DNA from: Prevotella sp.
GTDB lineage: Bacteria > Bacteroidota > Bacteroidia > Bacteroidales > Dysgonomonadaceae
Length of the DNA: 34,990 nucleotides
NCBI GenBank assembly: GCA_031285905.1
Contig: JAITVH010000127.1
Span: 1 to 34,990 of the forward strand
Direction: 5' to 3'
Program-made: the position numbers and the translations under genes
Shown here: one piece after another, positions 1 to 8,700 of the stretch
Position numbering within the stretch: position 1 is the stretch's first letter
Layout of the letters: every line of letters begins with the position of its first letter
The notes under the pieces: model-generated
Database searches by the model: none
Told to the model about the DNA's origin: nothing
Seen by the model: only the letters and a program-made list of their open reading frames with translations

Positions 1-1
1 T

Positions 2-1057
2 GACAACGGACGTGTACATGGTTATCAATTCGAGATAGATCCTGCTGCCCGCGCATGGACAGGTGGTGTATATGACGAAGCTCGCAGAGGCTGGCTATAT
101 CCAATGACGACAAATCCACCTTCGCGCACTGCATTTAAGAATGGTGTATGGAACAAAGCAAGAATCGAAGCGATTGGCAATTCTATTCGCACGTGGGTAA
201 ATGATATTCCATGTGCCAATATATGGGATGATAAGACCTTAAGCGGATTTATTGCATTGCAGGTACACTCTATTGGTAATAAAAATGATGAGGGTAAAAC
301 TGTAAGCTGGAAAGATATCAGGATATGTACTACCGATGTGGAAAAATATAAAACACCAGATTCCCGTCTTGCTCCGGAAGTGAACTGTATAGCTAACTCC
401 ATTTCTCCTACTGAGGCAAAACAAGGTTGGAAGCTGCTTTGGGATGGAAAGACAACTGACGGATGGAGAGGTGCAAGACTAAATGCATTTCCTGCCAAAG
501 GATGGAAAATAGACGGTGACATTTTGAAAGTAATGAAGAGTGATGGCGGCGAATCGACCAATGGCGGCGATATCGTTACTACCCGTAAATATAAGAACTT
601 TGAACTGACGGTTGAATTCAAGATCACCGAAGGTGCTAATAGCGGCATAAAATATTTTGTAGATACAGATATCAATAAAGGAGCAGGATCTTCTATCGGT
701 TGCGAATTCCAGATATTGGATGATGATAAACATCCTGATGCAAAATTAGGTGTAAAAGGTAACCGGAAATTAGGTGCGTTATATGACCTTATTCCTGTAC
801 CTGATAGCAAGCCATTTAAGAAGAAAGAATTCAATACAGCAAAAGTTATTGTAAAAGGTAACCATGTAGAGCATTGGCTAAATGGCGTTAAGCTATTGGA
901 GTATGATCGCAATAATCAAATGTTCAATGCGCTAGTAGCATACAGTAAATACAGGGATTGGCCAAACTTTGGAAATGCCGAACAAGGGAATATCTTGTTG
1001 CAAGACCATGGTGATGAAGTATGGTTTAAGAATGTGAAGATTAAAGAACTGGATTAA
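2..1057 (+). CDS. Double DUF1080 (3-keto-disaccharide hydrolase-like) protein, 5' partial
   Basis: The frame is open from base 2, so the gene starts outside the window; the first internal ATG (104) is not the real start. Before it the frame reads [25 protein letters not shown], which is the core of a DUF1080 domain. A second DUF1080 copy begins near base 424 ([14 protein letters not shown]) and runs to the stop, with the usual ENSGIKYFV-like segment seen here as [11 protein letters not shown] and a final [11 protein letters not shown] strand. DUF1080 is a concanavalin-like beta-sandwich fold found in many Bacteroidota secreted proteins, some of which cleave 3-keto-glycosides. The tandem arrangement is seen directly; substrate and localisation are unknown because the N-terminus with any signal peptide is missing. 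A strong hairpin follows, so this is the last gene of its transcript. Confidence 0.88.
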   Translation, partial: DNGRVHGYQFEIDPAARAWTGGVYDEARRGWLYPMTTNPPSRTAFKNGVWNKARIEAIGNSIRTWVNDIPCANIWDDKTLSGFIALQVHSIGNKNDEGKTVSWKDIRICTTDVEKYKTPDSRLAPEVNCIANSISPTEAKQGWKLLWDGKTTDGWRGARLNAFPAKGWKIDGDILKVMKSDGGESTNGGDIVTTRKYKNFELTVEFKITEGANSGIKYFVDTDINKGAGSSIGCEFQILDDDKHPDAKLGVKGNRKLGALYDLIPVPDSKPFKKKEFNTAKVIVKGNHVEHWLNGVKLLEYDRNNQMFNALVAYSKYRDWPNFGNAEQGNILLQDHGDEVWFKNVKIKELD

Positions 1058-1081
1058 ATTTGTGTTAATTAAGATTTTATA

Positions 1082-1118
1082 ATAAGGGATAAGACTATGA
1101 GTTAGTTTTATCCCTTAT
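1082..1118. terminator. Strong stem-loop downstream of the DUF1080 gene
   Basis: A 16-bp inverted repeat (1082-1097 with 1103-1118, one G-U pair, 5-nt loop) starts 24 bp after the stop codon. A second short perfect hairpin follows at 1125-1141 (7-bp stem, 3-nt loop). No long T tract follows the first stem, so the exact termination point is uncertain, but the position and symmetry fit a transcription terminator. Confidence 0.75.
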
Positions 1119-1588
1119 CCTGTCATAAAACATTGTTTTATAATGTATTGAGGATAGAAATAATAGTATATTTCTATTCTTTTAGATAAATCATAATTAC
1201 GAATTTCATCTTTTTTATTACATATGTTATGTATTTTAATGATATTATATTTTTTTATTAGGATGTTAACATTATCTTTGTGATGGGTACACACATAAGA
1301 ACTACGATGCAATGCAAGCTACATGTATGAAAGGCCTGGACACAATTTCATCTCTGGATATTCTTTTTAAGGATAATGGATTTTACACACATTTTATTTT
1401 GTCAAAAAGACACATCTGCCAATTTAAGTTAAATGGTTGTGTTCTATATGTAAATAACATAAATATATTGTCATTTTTTCATTTTGATATGATAAGCAAT
1501 AAGAAAAATGGAACATAATAGATTCTAATTGGAAAAGAAGTTTAAGTATATTACGAAACAATACACAATACAACACAAATAAAAACCT
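1119..1588. other. Gene-poor intergenic stretch of about 470 bp
   Basis: Very AT-rich. I find no recognisable gene. The notable content is a -7 type promoter element at 1273-1280, which would give the following operon a 5' leader of roughly 300 nt. One 68-codon frame (1312-1518) lies inside that leader but has no recognisable features; I do not call it as a gene. Confidence 0.5.
1273..1280 (+). promoter_or_regulatory. Bacteroidota -7 promoter element TATCTTTG
   Basis: Exact match to the TAnnTTTG consensus of the Bacteroidota primary sigma factor. About 20 bp upstream there is only a T-run rather than a clean TTTG -33 box. It would transcribe the surface-protein operon that starts at 1589, leaving a leader of about 300 nt. 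Confidence 0.45.
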
Positions 1589-2425
1589 ATGGACGATATT
1601 ATAAAGACAAATAAGATGAATTATAGAATAGGCAGCAAGGTAATATTATTCTTGTTATTATTCTTCCTGTCAACTTTCGCCTTAAAATTGCATTCTCAAG
1701 TCTCAGCCGGAAGTGTTCAACCTCCGGAGAAAGGATTTGTACTACAAATAAAGAATAAAGAACCAAATTTGTCAGCAGGAGATAACTCTACTGTAGATGC
1801 TAATGGAGGAGGATTAGGCCTATCTCGTGTTTTTTTGAAGAATATGAAGACTTTAGAGCCTTTTATTGCAAAAACTGCTGATTGGGATAATGTAACACCT
1901 TCTCAGGAAACGGCAAATATAAAGATGAAACACGCGGGGCTTACTGTGTATAATATATATAGTTGGAAAGAAGACCCAACTAATGACAATAATAACAATA
2001 TTCCCAATACAGATACTAAGTTTCAGAAAGGTGTTTACGTTTGGGATGGGGAGCAATGGGCATTAGTAGGACAATCAGGGCAACGATATTTCTATATGCC
2101 TGCATTTAATTTACCACTGAATCAGTTAGGAGATACAACCTTTGATCTTTATGAAGAGTATAGATGGCAGTTTACCAAAGATAGAGCACCGTATACTGAT
2201 AAACCGCTTTTTGCTACTAATGAGACCAATCTGGCGACTGTTCCTTCTCCTGATATTGGGTACTTATACCAGAGAGGTGAACTGGATTATGCTGTGATAT
2301 ATTACGACAATAATATTATAGAGATAACAGGTCTAGATAATAATGGTGTTATGTCATACAAAGTGCTGGATATGGATCCGGGTCCAGAGTCATTTATGAA
2401 TGTTGTTTTCATTGTAAAAGATTGA
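1589..2425 (+). CDS. Exported surface protein, paralogue 1 (unknown function)
   Basis: 278 codons from the first ATG. A second ATG at 1616 (MNYRIGSKVILFL) would begin directly at a signal peptide ending near LHSQ and may be the true start. The mature part has a glycine-rich GGGLGLSRVFL segment, then GLTVYNIYS and GVYVWDGEQW. This VYN...VWDG.W pattern recurs in many secreted Bacteroidota structural proteins. The C-terminal half (DLYEEY, ELDYAVIYYD, NNGVMSYKV, SFMNVVFIVKD) is shared closely with the next gene, so the two are tandem duplicates. No enzyme motif, lipobox or recognisable type IX sorting domain is visible. Context with a PKD-domain protein downstream suggests a cell-surface or secreted complex; that role is inferred. 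Confidence 0.72.
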   Translation: MDDIIKTNKMNYRIGSKVILFLLLFFLSTFALKLHSQVSAGSVQPPEKGFVLQIKNKEPNLSAGDNSTVDANGGGLGLSRVFLKNMKTLEPFIAKTADWDNVTPSQETANIKMKHAGLTVYNIYSWKEDPTNDNNNNIPNTDTKFQKGVYVWDGEQWALVGQSGQRYFYMPAFNLPLNQLGDTTFDLYEEYRWQFTKDRAPYTDKPLFATNETNLATVPSPDIGYLYQRGELDYAVIYYDNNIIEITGLDNNGVMSYKVLDMDPGPESFMNVVFIVKD

Positions 2426-2471
2426 GAAGGTTAAAAATATATATAATAATATAACTAATAATATATTAACT

Positions 2472-3290
2472 ATGATTTACAATACTATACAAAAAAGATT
2501 AATACTGATAGTTCTATTGTTTGTTGTAAGTTTAGGGGGATACCATGCGTTGGCTCAACAAGGAGGTGTGACGGTGGGATCGCCTAATCCTCCAGCAAAA
2601 GCTGCTCTGTTGGAAATAAAAAGTGAGGAGACAGCCAATCCGGTTTCTACTACGGATGCAACTAATATTACATCTAAGATAGGAGGGCTTGGTTTGCCCC
2701 GTGTTTATTTAGAAAATAAAAAAACATTAGAACCTTTTATCGTAAAAACAGCAGATTGGGATGATACAACACCATCTCAGACTACTTTGGATATAAAGAG
2801 GAAACATGCGGGGATGATGGTCTATAACATATATGTGTCTAAGGATGATACCAATAATCCCGGTACAGACCCTGATACACGCCTCAAACAAGGAGTATAC
2901 GTATGGGATGGAGCAAAATGGACAATGGTAGGCGAGGGAGTCGGTCAGCGATATTTTTACATACCATCATTCAATATTCCGATAGAGGAAATAACACCTT
3001 CCGGTGATCCGGATTTGACACTGGATCTCTATCAGGAATATGCAAGTCAATTTACTAAGGCTGGTAATACTACTTTTTTTAGTAATAATAATACCTTAGC
3101 GCGAGTACCTTCCCCTGACGAAAGTGCTTTATACAAGACTGACGAATTGGATTATGTAATTACTTATTTCGACGAGAGTGTAATTTCTGTTACAGGCATA
3201 GATGATTATGGAGTAATGTCTTATCGTGTAATTTCATTAAAAACAACTCCGGATTCATTCTTGAATGTAGTGTTTGTTGTGAAGGACTAG
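2472..3290 (+). CDS. Exported surface protein, paralogue 2 (unknown function)
   Basis: 272 aa. An N-terminal signal peptide (basic MIYNTIQKR, a hydrophobic stretch, then HALAQQ) is followed by the same architecture as the upstream gene: GGLGLPRVYLENKKTLEPFI, GMMVYNIYV, GVYVWDGAKW, then DLYQEY, ELDYVITYFD, DDYGVMSYRV and SFLNVVFVVKD. The two copies share the order and spacing of these blocks, with divergence concentrated in the linkers (TNDNNNN in copy 1, TNNPGTDP in copy 2). The 46-bp gap upstream and 13-bp gap downstream indicate one operon with both neighbours. No function is recognised. Confidence 0.75.
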   Translation: MIYNTIQKRLILIVLLFVVSLGGYHALAQQGGVTVGSPNPPAKAALLEIKSEETANPVSTTDATNITSKIGGLGLPRVYLENKKTLEPFIVKTADWDDTTPSQTTLDIKRKHAGMMVYNIYVSKDDTNNPGTDPDTRLKQGVYVWDGAKWTMVGEGVGQRYFYIPSFNIPIEEITPSGDPDLTLDLYQEYASQFTKAGNTTFFSNNNTLARVPSPDESALYKTDELDYVITYFDESVISVTGIDDYGVMSYRVISLKTTPDSFLNVVFVVKD

Positions 3291-3303
3291 TTAGTCTGGA
3301 TAT

Positions 3304-4779
3304 ATGTTGAAACAATGCCTTTTATTATTCTCTCTTTTTATATCCCAATTTATGATGGGGCAGGGAGAGGCTGCATGGTGGTATTTTGGATACGGGGTAG
3401 GATTGGATTTTACTGCGGTCATAAATGAGACTAATATACTTCCAACACCAGTTAATGGTCCTATTAGCACATGGGAGGGTTGTTTCTCTATATCGGATGC
3501 AAATGGGAATTTCCTTTTAGCTTCTGATGGTCGGTCTGTCTATGGAGGGAGTCGGACATTATTAGCGGCAGGCACAGGCTTGAAAGGAAATGATTCTTCT
3601 ACCCAGTCAGGTATTGTGATTCCTTGTCCGGGAAACATAAACCGTTATTTTGTCGTTACTGTGGCTGCTGCAGGATATAGTGATGGTATAAATTATTCGG
3701 TAGTAGATATAGATGCAGGTGCAGTTATAGAAAAGAATAAACCTGTAAGTATCAATGGCTCAGGTCTTCAAATGACGGATTTGTATGAAAACATTACGGC
3801 TGTAGCTCATGCAAATAATCGTAATTACTGGTTGGCACATCGTTCAAGGGATAAATTTCTGCTTTGGTTAGTTACTGAGAATGGAATAGATTCAGATCCT
3901 ATTGTAACAGATATTGGGCACGATTTAGGAATTAGTGAAAGTGCAAATGGTGTTAAACTTGGATATTTTAAATTTTCACCGGATGGTAAACATCTAGCTC
4001 AGGCAGGAGGAGATACGGGATGGCTTACATATGCAGATTTTGATGCATCTACAGGAGCAATAACGAATATTAAAGAAAGATTTATAAGCCAAATAAGTAG
4101 TAATCCACTGTATGGCCTGGAATTTTCTCAATCAGGGAAATATCTATATGTGGCTCAAGGATGGAGGTATAATTTGAGGGCAATTCCTACTAATGATTTT
4201 ACTTCCGGAACAATGACAGAATTTACAGGAATACAGCCCACTGCTTTGCAATTAGGTCCAGATGGAAAAATATATGGGACAAGTGGAATTTCTCCAAATC
4301 AGAATACTCTTTGGATAATAAACGATCCGGAAGAAGGTGGTAATAATATTAGTACTCATACAAGTTTCTTTTCTTCTGTAGGCTCTACCGGTCTTGGTTT
4401 GCCTACATTTATAACTTCTTTCTTTCGCGATCCGGATATGGTAGGTGACCCTGAAGCTTGTATAAATAAAGCAAGCTCATTTTCTGTAGATATTATTCAG
4501 GGAACAGGAGTTAATTATGTAGACCACATAGTATGGGACTTTGGTGACGGTTCGTCTCCGGTTATTGAAAATGATATGAGTAAGCAGAGTCATTTGCAAA
4601 CTCATACGTATACCAATCCTGGGATATATACAGTGACTATTATCCCATATTCAGATGCGACAGAAACAAATCCTTTAACTCATAGAATACAAACTTTTCC
4701 GGTTTATGTCAGTCGTTGTATAATACCTGTTAATCCGAATATACATATGTATAATAACAAGGGTATATTATCACCTTAA
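3304..4779 (+). CDS. Secreted propeller-like protein with C-terminal PKD domain
   Basis: 491 aa with an N-terminal signal peptide (MLKQCLLLFSLFISQFMMGQ). The region after it carries the WYFGYGVGLDF, EGCFSISDANGNFLLASDG, SSTQSGIVIPCPG and GYFKFSPDGKHLAQAGGD blocks of a large Bacteroidota family whose N-terminal part looks like a WD40/beta-propeller; a PKD domain follows (DFGDG at residues 412-416, then HTYTNPGIYTVTI). Many relatives end in a gliding-motility or type IX secretion tail. Here the protein stops about 25 residues after the PKD domain at GILSP, so no such tail is seen. It lies 13 bp after paralogue 2 and probably shares its transcript. A binding or structural role at the cell surface is likely but inferred. 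Confidence 0.75.
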   Translation: MLKQCLLLFSLFISQFMMGQGEAAWWYFGYGVGLDFTAVINETNILPTPVNGPISTWEGCFSISDANGNFLLASDGRSVYGGSRTLLAAGTGLKGNDSSTQSGIVIPCPGNINRYFVVTVAAAGYSDGINYSVVDIDAGAVIEKNKPVSINGSGLQMTDLYENITAVAHANNRNYWLAHRSRDKFLLWLVTENGIDSDPIVTDIGHDLGISESANGVKLGYFKFSPDGKHLAQAGGDTGWLTYADFDASTGAITNIKERFISQISSNPLYGLEFSQSGKYLYVAQGWRYNLRAIPTNDFTSGTMTEFTGIQPTALQLGPDGKIYGTSGISPNQNTLWIINDPEEGGNNISTHTSFFSSVGSTGLGLPTFITSFFRDPDMVGDPEACINKASSFSVDIIQGTGVNYVDHIVWDFGDGSSPVIENDMSKQSHLQTHTYTNPGIYTVTIIPYSDATETNPLTHRIQTFPVYVSRCIIPVNPNIHMYNNKGILSP

Positions 4780-4815
4780 CTAAACTTCTGGAGTTTTCTC
4801 TTTCTTACACAAGAT

Positions 4816-6267
4816 TTAAGGCTTATTATTCAACTTGCTGTTTTTGAGACCGTAAGTGAAATAGATGATCAGACCTAATATTGTCCATCCTATTAATCGT
4901 GCCCATGTACTCCAAGGCAAAGATACCATTTGCACAATGCATATGGTAGCCCCTAATAATGGGATGAAAGGAACGAAAGGAGTTCGAAACGGGCGGTTTA
5001 ACTGTGGTTGGGTTTTGCGAAGAACAATAATAGAAATACACACTATGGTGAATGCCATTAGTGTTCCGATGGATACAAGTTCACTTAAAACATGTAACGG
5101 AAACAGACCAGCTATAAGACCTGTTATTATACTGGCAAATATAGTTGCATTATGTGGAACACCATGTGTTGTATGCACCTTAGAAAAAGTTTTAGGTAGC
5201 AAGCCGTCCTTCGAGATGGAATAGTAGATGCGAGACTGTCCAAGCATCATTACAAGGATAACTGAGCTCAATCCAGCTATAGCTCCTAATTTTATAAAAG
5301 GGCTTAACCATGAAAGTCCTTCACCTGTACTATCGATGGCCAATGCTATGGGAGCCGGCACATTCAGTTCTTTATAGTTAATTATTCCGGTCAAAACAGT
5401 TGTTACGGATATATATAGAATGGCACATATGGCTAAAGAGATAAGTATTCCTTTAGGCATATCTTTTTGTGGATTCTTGGCTTCCCCTGCTGCTGTGGAT
5501 AAGGCGTCAAATCCCAGATAAGCGTAAAATACAACAGCGGCTCCCCTAAAAATTCCACTCCAGCCAAACTCGCCGAAATTTCCTGTGTTTTCGGGGATAT
5601 ATGGAACCCAATTGCTGGTATCAACATACGAAAGCCCAAAGCCGATGAATAGCAATATAACACCGACTTTGATAACGACAATAATATTATTTACTAATGC
5701 AGATTGTTTGATACCACCTATGAGGAAAGCCGATACGATGGCGACAATGAATACTGCAGGGAAATTGATGATTTTGCCTGTCCATATCCATCCGTCTTTT
5801 GCGTGGTCGAAAGTAGCCCCGGCTATTTGTTGTGGAAAATCTACTCCCCACTCGGTGAGAAGGCTGAGCATATAGCCCGACCAACCTACGGCAACGCTGG
5901 AACATGCAAAGAGGTATTCAAGAATCAATATCCATCCGATAAACCAAGCCAGTATTTCGCCCATTGTAGTATAGCTATATGAATATACGCTCCCCGAAAC
6001 CGGAATCATTGCGGCAAATTCAGCATAGCACAATCCTGCAAGTACGCAACCTAAGGCTGATATGGCAAATGAAATTGTTAGTGCCGGGCCGGCATATGTA
6101 GCGGCAGCTTGTCCTGTGATGACGAATATTCCTGTTCCTACAATAGCACCGATGCCGAGAGTAACAAGATTTGTTGCCGATAGACTTCGCTTGAGTTCAT
6201 TGTTAGAACTTTTAGATTCATTGAGGATTGATGTGATATCTTTCTTCTTAAATAACCTTTCAATCAT
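4816..6267 (-). CDS. APC-superfamily amino acid permease
   Basis: About 483 aa from the ATG at 6267 (MIERLFKKKD). Conserved APC features are visible: TNLVTLGIGAIVGTGIFVITG in the first membrane helix (residues about 30-50), CYAEFAAMIPVSGSVYSYSY in helix 3, and FDALSTAAGEAKNPQKDMP after helix 6. Roughly 12-13 hydrophobic segments span the length. Relatives (YfnA/CAT-type) carry cationic or other amino acids by proton-coupled transport; the substrate cannot be read from sequence. A longer frame begins at an ATG at 6285, but a promoter -7 element covers 6283-6290, so the shorter start is preferred. The gene is transcribed convergently with the PKD gene, with only 36 bp between them. Confidence 0.9.
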   Translation of the reverse strand: MIERLFKKKDITSILNESKSSNNELKRSLSATNLVTLGIGAIVGTGIFVITGQAAATYAGPALTISFAISALGCVLAGLCYAEFAAMIPVSGSVYSYSYTTMGEILAWFIGWILILEYLFACSSVAVGWSGYMLSLLTEWGVDFPQQIAGATFDHAKDGWIWTGKIINFPAVFIVAIVSAFLIGGIKQSALVNNIIVVIKVGVILLFIGFGLSYVDTSNWVPYIPENTGNFGEFGWSGIFRGAAVVFYAYLGFDALSTAAGEAKNPQKDMPKGILISLAICAILYISVTTVLTGIINYKELNVPAPIALAIDSTGEGLSWLSPFIKLGAIAGLSSVILVMMLGQSRIYYSISKDGLLPKTFSKVHTTHGVPHNATIFASIITGLIAGLFPLHVLSELVSIGTLMAFTIVCISIIVLRKTQPQLNRPFRTPFVPFIPLLGATICIVQMVSLPWSTWARLIGWTILGLIIYFTYGLKNSKLNNKP

Positions 6268-6282
6268 ATTATAGATTTTGTG

Positions 6283-6290
6283 CAAAAGTA
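6283..6290 (-). promoter_or_regulatory. -7 element TACTTTTG for the permease gene
   Basis: On the minus strand this octamer matches TAnnTTTG exactly. It overlaps the alternative ATG at 6285, so transcription would start downstream of that codon. This supports 6267 as the translation start and a very short leader. A clear -33 box is not seen. Confidence 0.5.
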
Positions 6291-6404
6291 ATGAATTAGA
6301 ACTAATTATTTATTTGTAATATGTAATTTACCAAAATTGATATATTTTTTGAACATAACATAAAAATATAATTCATTATATATAGTCATCTAACTGGCTT
6401 TTAT

Positions 6405-6412
6405 TATTTTTG
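6405..6412 (+). promoter_or_regulatory. -7 element TATTTTTG upstream of the Wzt-like gene
   Basis: Exact TAnnTTTG match in the divergent region between the permease and the ABC ATPase gene, giving a leader of about 135 nt. No TTTG box lies at the expected distance upstream, so it is a moderate candidate. Confidence 0.35.
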
Positions 6413-6553
6413 TAATAGAGACATTGACAAAACTTTCGGAGACATATATAATAGACCAAGATACAACAATATTAAGGGTTTCATTGTTTTTCATTAAATG
6501 ATGAGTATAAAATTTGTGTATTCTCGGGTTCTGCTTGTCAATAAAAGTTTAAG

Positions 6554-7834
6554 ATGTATATGTCAGAGACAGTTGTAAAAATAGAAGATATTTCTAAACA
6601 ATACCGCTTAGGGGTTATTGGTACAGGAACTATCAGTCATGATCTAAACCGATGGTGGCATCTGGTGAGGGGGAAAAAAGATCCATATTCGCAAATAGGA
6701 GATATAAATGAGCAATCTCAACAATCTACAGCTAAATATGTCTGGGCTCTAAAGAATATTTCTTTTAATGTAAAGCAAGGAGATATTGTAGGTATCATAG
6801 GTAAAAACGGTGCAGGAAAGTCAACACTCCTTAAAATATTATCCAGAGTAACGGCTCCAACTACAGGTACGATAAAAGCTAAAGGGCGGATAGCTTCATT
6901 ACTTGAAGTCGGCACAGGTTTCCATCCGGAACTGACCGGTCGTGAAAATATATATATGAATGGATCTATAATGGGGATGACTAAGTCTGAGATAACAGCA
7001 AGACTTGATGAAATAATAGATTTTGCCGGTGTTGAGAAATATATAGATACCCCTATAAAGAGATATTCTTCGGGTATGGTAGTCCGTCTGGGTTTTGCAG
7101 TTGCAGCTCATCTCGAGCCTGAGATTCTTATTGTAGATGAAGTTTTGGCTGTTGGAGATGCCGAATTTCAAAGGAAGGCTATCGGGAAAATGCAAGATGT
7201 ATCGTCTAGGGAAGGCCGTACGATATTATTTGTAAGTCATAATATGACAGCAGTAAAGAACTTATGCAATACGGGAATTATTTTGTCGAACGGATCTCTT
7301 GCATATTCAGGAGAGATAAATGATATAGTAGATACATATCTGGCTGAAGAAACTACCAAAGGGATAATAAATAATGAATGGAAGTATGCTGATGCGCCTG
7401 GCTTGGAAAAGATTAAGGTCAAGAGTGCTTATGTCAGATATAGAGGTGATAAGTTGACAACTAAAACTCCATTTGATATTGTAACTGAGTTTTGGTGTGA
7501 GGAGGATGGATTCCCTGTAAATGTAAGTATGCATTTATATGATGAAAATAACATATGTGTTTTTAATATATCAACGCCTAAAAAGATTTTAGAGAAAGGT
7601 TTGTATAGGGTCGAATTTCATATTCCGGCAAATCTGATGAATGATGGGATGTATTATGTAAATAATATGTTTGTAACAGATTCACAATGTTATTTTAACC
7701 ATCAAAAAGCACATTCTTTTGAAATATTGGAAGACCGGAATGTTTCGGGATGGCATGGTAAGTGGAGAGGCGTTATAAGGCCAACATTTATAGAAAATGA
7801 ATATAACCTGATCGATAATATAGGATGCTCATAA
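6554..7834 (+). CDS. Wzt/TagH-like polysaccharide ABC transporter ATPase with C-terminal glycan-binding domain
   Basis: 426 aa. The ATPase has all expected motifs: Walker A GKNGAGKST (residues 83-91), the signature YSSGM (171-175, the form typical of polysaccharide exporters), Walker B ILIVDE (191-196) and the switch His in VSHN (229). The N-terminal stretch before Walker A is long, as in Wzt and TagH. Residues about 275-415 form a separate beta-rich domain resembling Wzt_C, which in O-antigen exporters recognises the modified end of the glycan. The partner membrane subunit (Wzm) is not next to it: upstream is a divergent permease and downstream an acyltransferase gene. Role inferred: ATP-driven export of a surface polysaccharide. 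A start at the second Met (6560) is also possible. Confidence 0.88.
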   Translation: MYMSETVVKIEDISKQYRLGVIGTGTISHDLNRWWHLVRGKKDPYSQIGDINEQSQQSTAKYVWALKNISFNVKQGDIVGIIGKNGAGKSTLLKILSRVTAPTTGTIKAKGRIASLLEVGTGFHPELTGRENIYMNGSIMGMTKSEITARLDEIIDFAGVEKYIDTPIKRYSSGMVVRLGFAVAAHLEPEILIVDEVLAVGDAEFQRKAIGKMQDVSSREGRTILFVSHNMTAVKNLCNTGIILSNGSLAYSGEINDIVDTYLAEETTKGIINNEWKYADAPGLEKIKVKSAYVRYRGDKLTTKTPFDIVTEFWCEEDGFPVNVSMHLYDENNICVFNISTPKKILEKGLYRVEFHIPANLMNDGMYYVNNMFVTDSQCYFNHQKAHSFEILEDRNVSGWHGKWRGVIRPTFIENEYNLIDNIGCS

Positions 7835-8038
7835 TAAAAACGAAGACAAGAAGAACTATAAGCTTGATTAATTGTTGAAAGAAAGGAGTGGAACTATATA
7901 AAACGAGGAGACTAAGATTAAGTAATCAAAAACTTGTCGGATAATTTAGGAGATTATAAGGAAGAAAAACTCTCTCATTAACGGAATAAGAATTATTTAA
8001 AATACTGAATGCGGGGACTCTATTGAATATGGAAAAGA

Positions 8039-8695
8039 ATGAAGAATTTAGTGATACTGGGGGGGAGTGGTATAGGTATGATTGCAGCTTCAATAGCTGA
8101 AGATCTGGGTTTTTACAATATATTAGGCTTCTTAAATGATACATTACCGATGGGCTCTCTGATTGGAAAATATAAGAAAATACCTGTTATAGGAAATAGT
8201 GGAGACATTTCTAAATACATAGAAAACAGGAACAATTATTTTTTTGTAGCCTATGTGGGTATGCAGAAAGAGAAAGAGGTATACTATAAAGTAGAATCTT
8301 TTGGAATACAGCCGGATAGGTATGCTACATTAATACATCCAACAGCGATTATACCAAAGGGTTTTTGTAGTATTGGGAATGGAGTTCTTATGGCTCCATT
8401 ATCACAATTATCGCCAGATACAACAATTGAAGATAACTGTATCCTATTACCCAATTCTTTTGTCGGGCATGATAGTACTTTGAAAAAGTTTGCACATGTA
8501 GCAACAAATGGAGTGATAGGAGCTAATGTGGTTGTTGGAAAGGCATGTCATATTGGGAGTAATGCCACGATAAAAGAAAAAGTTATTATTGGAGATTTCT
8601 CCCTTATTGGGGCGGGTTCCGTAGTGTTGAATAATGTGCCGGAGAATTCTATAAATGTAGGTAATCCTTCCAGAGTATTGCGTATAAAGGATTAA
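8039..8695 (+). CDS. PglD/NeuD-family sugar acyltransferase
   Basis: 218 aa, about the usual length for the family. The N-terminus (MKNLVILGGSGIGM) is the small Rossmann-like domain of PglD/NeuD proteins. From about residue 95 the chain becomes a left-handed beta-helix of hexapeptide repeats (IIPKGFCSIGNGVLMAP, TTIEDNCILLPNSFVGHDS, VVVGKACHIGSNATIKE, VIIGDFSLIGAGSVVLNNVP) ending in GNPSRVL. Members transfer an acyl group, usually acetyl from acetyl-CoA, to an amino or hydroxyl group of a nucleotide sugar or sialic acid. It is first of four closely packed genes; the next two encode acyl-CoA enzymes, so the acyl donor may not be acetyl-CoA (inference). Bases 8059-8065 are seven consecutive G within codons 7-9, a possible slippage site. 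Confidence 0.87.
   Translation: MKNLVILGGSGIGMIAASIAEDLGFYNILGFLNDTLPMGSLIGKYKKIPVIGNSGDISKYIENRNNYFFVAYVGMQKEKEVYYKVESFGIQPDRYATLIHPTAIIPKGFCSIGNGVLMAPLSQLSPDTTIEDNCILLPNSFVGHDSTLKKFAHVATNGVIGANVVVGKACHIGSNATIKEKVIIGDFSLIGAGSVVLNNVPENSINVGNPSRVLRIKD
8059..8065 (+). repeat. G7 homopolymer at the start of the acyltransferase gene
   Basis: Seven consecutive G occur at codons 7-9 of a gene in AT-rich DNA. A one-base change in tract length would shift the frame almost at the start. Part of the run is imposed by the LGGSG motif, so it may be incidental. Confidence 0.9.
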
Positions 8696-8700
8696 TAATT

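Noticed and set aside
25-912. A 295-codon antisense open frame across the DUF1080 gene
   Set aside because: It lies entirely opposite a gene with clear domain homology, and its translation shows no family features.
1312-1518. A 68-codon plus-strand frame in the leader of the surface-protein operon
   Set aside because: The translation has no recognisable motif, signal peptide or compositional sign of coding; in AT-rich DNA such a frame can arise by chance, so it is better seen as part of a leader.
4705-4779. Possible frameshift truncation of the PKD protein, which ends soon after the PKD domain
   Set aside because: The bases after the stop do not continue the family pattern in any frame I examined, and the opposing permease gene ends 36 bp later, so there is no sign of a broken tail.
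6268-6285. An upstream ATG adding six residues to the amino acid permease
   Set aside because: The codon lies inside the -7 promoter element at 6283-6290, so it should not be in the transcript.
6423-6542. ATTGACAA at 6423-6430 and its inverse TTGTCAAT at 6535-6542, the half-sites of the 11011 palindrome, flanking the region upstream of the Wzt-like gene
   Set aside because: An 8-mer of this composition is expected a couple of times in 35 kb counting both strands, and the two copies are 105 bp apart, so a shared operator is not supported.
7835-8038. A 204-bp gap between the Wzt-like gene and the acyltransferase, checked for a small gene such as an acyl carrier protein or for a decayed gene
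   Set aside because: Frequent stops in the frames examined, no conserved motif and no hairpin; I see nothing specific there.
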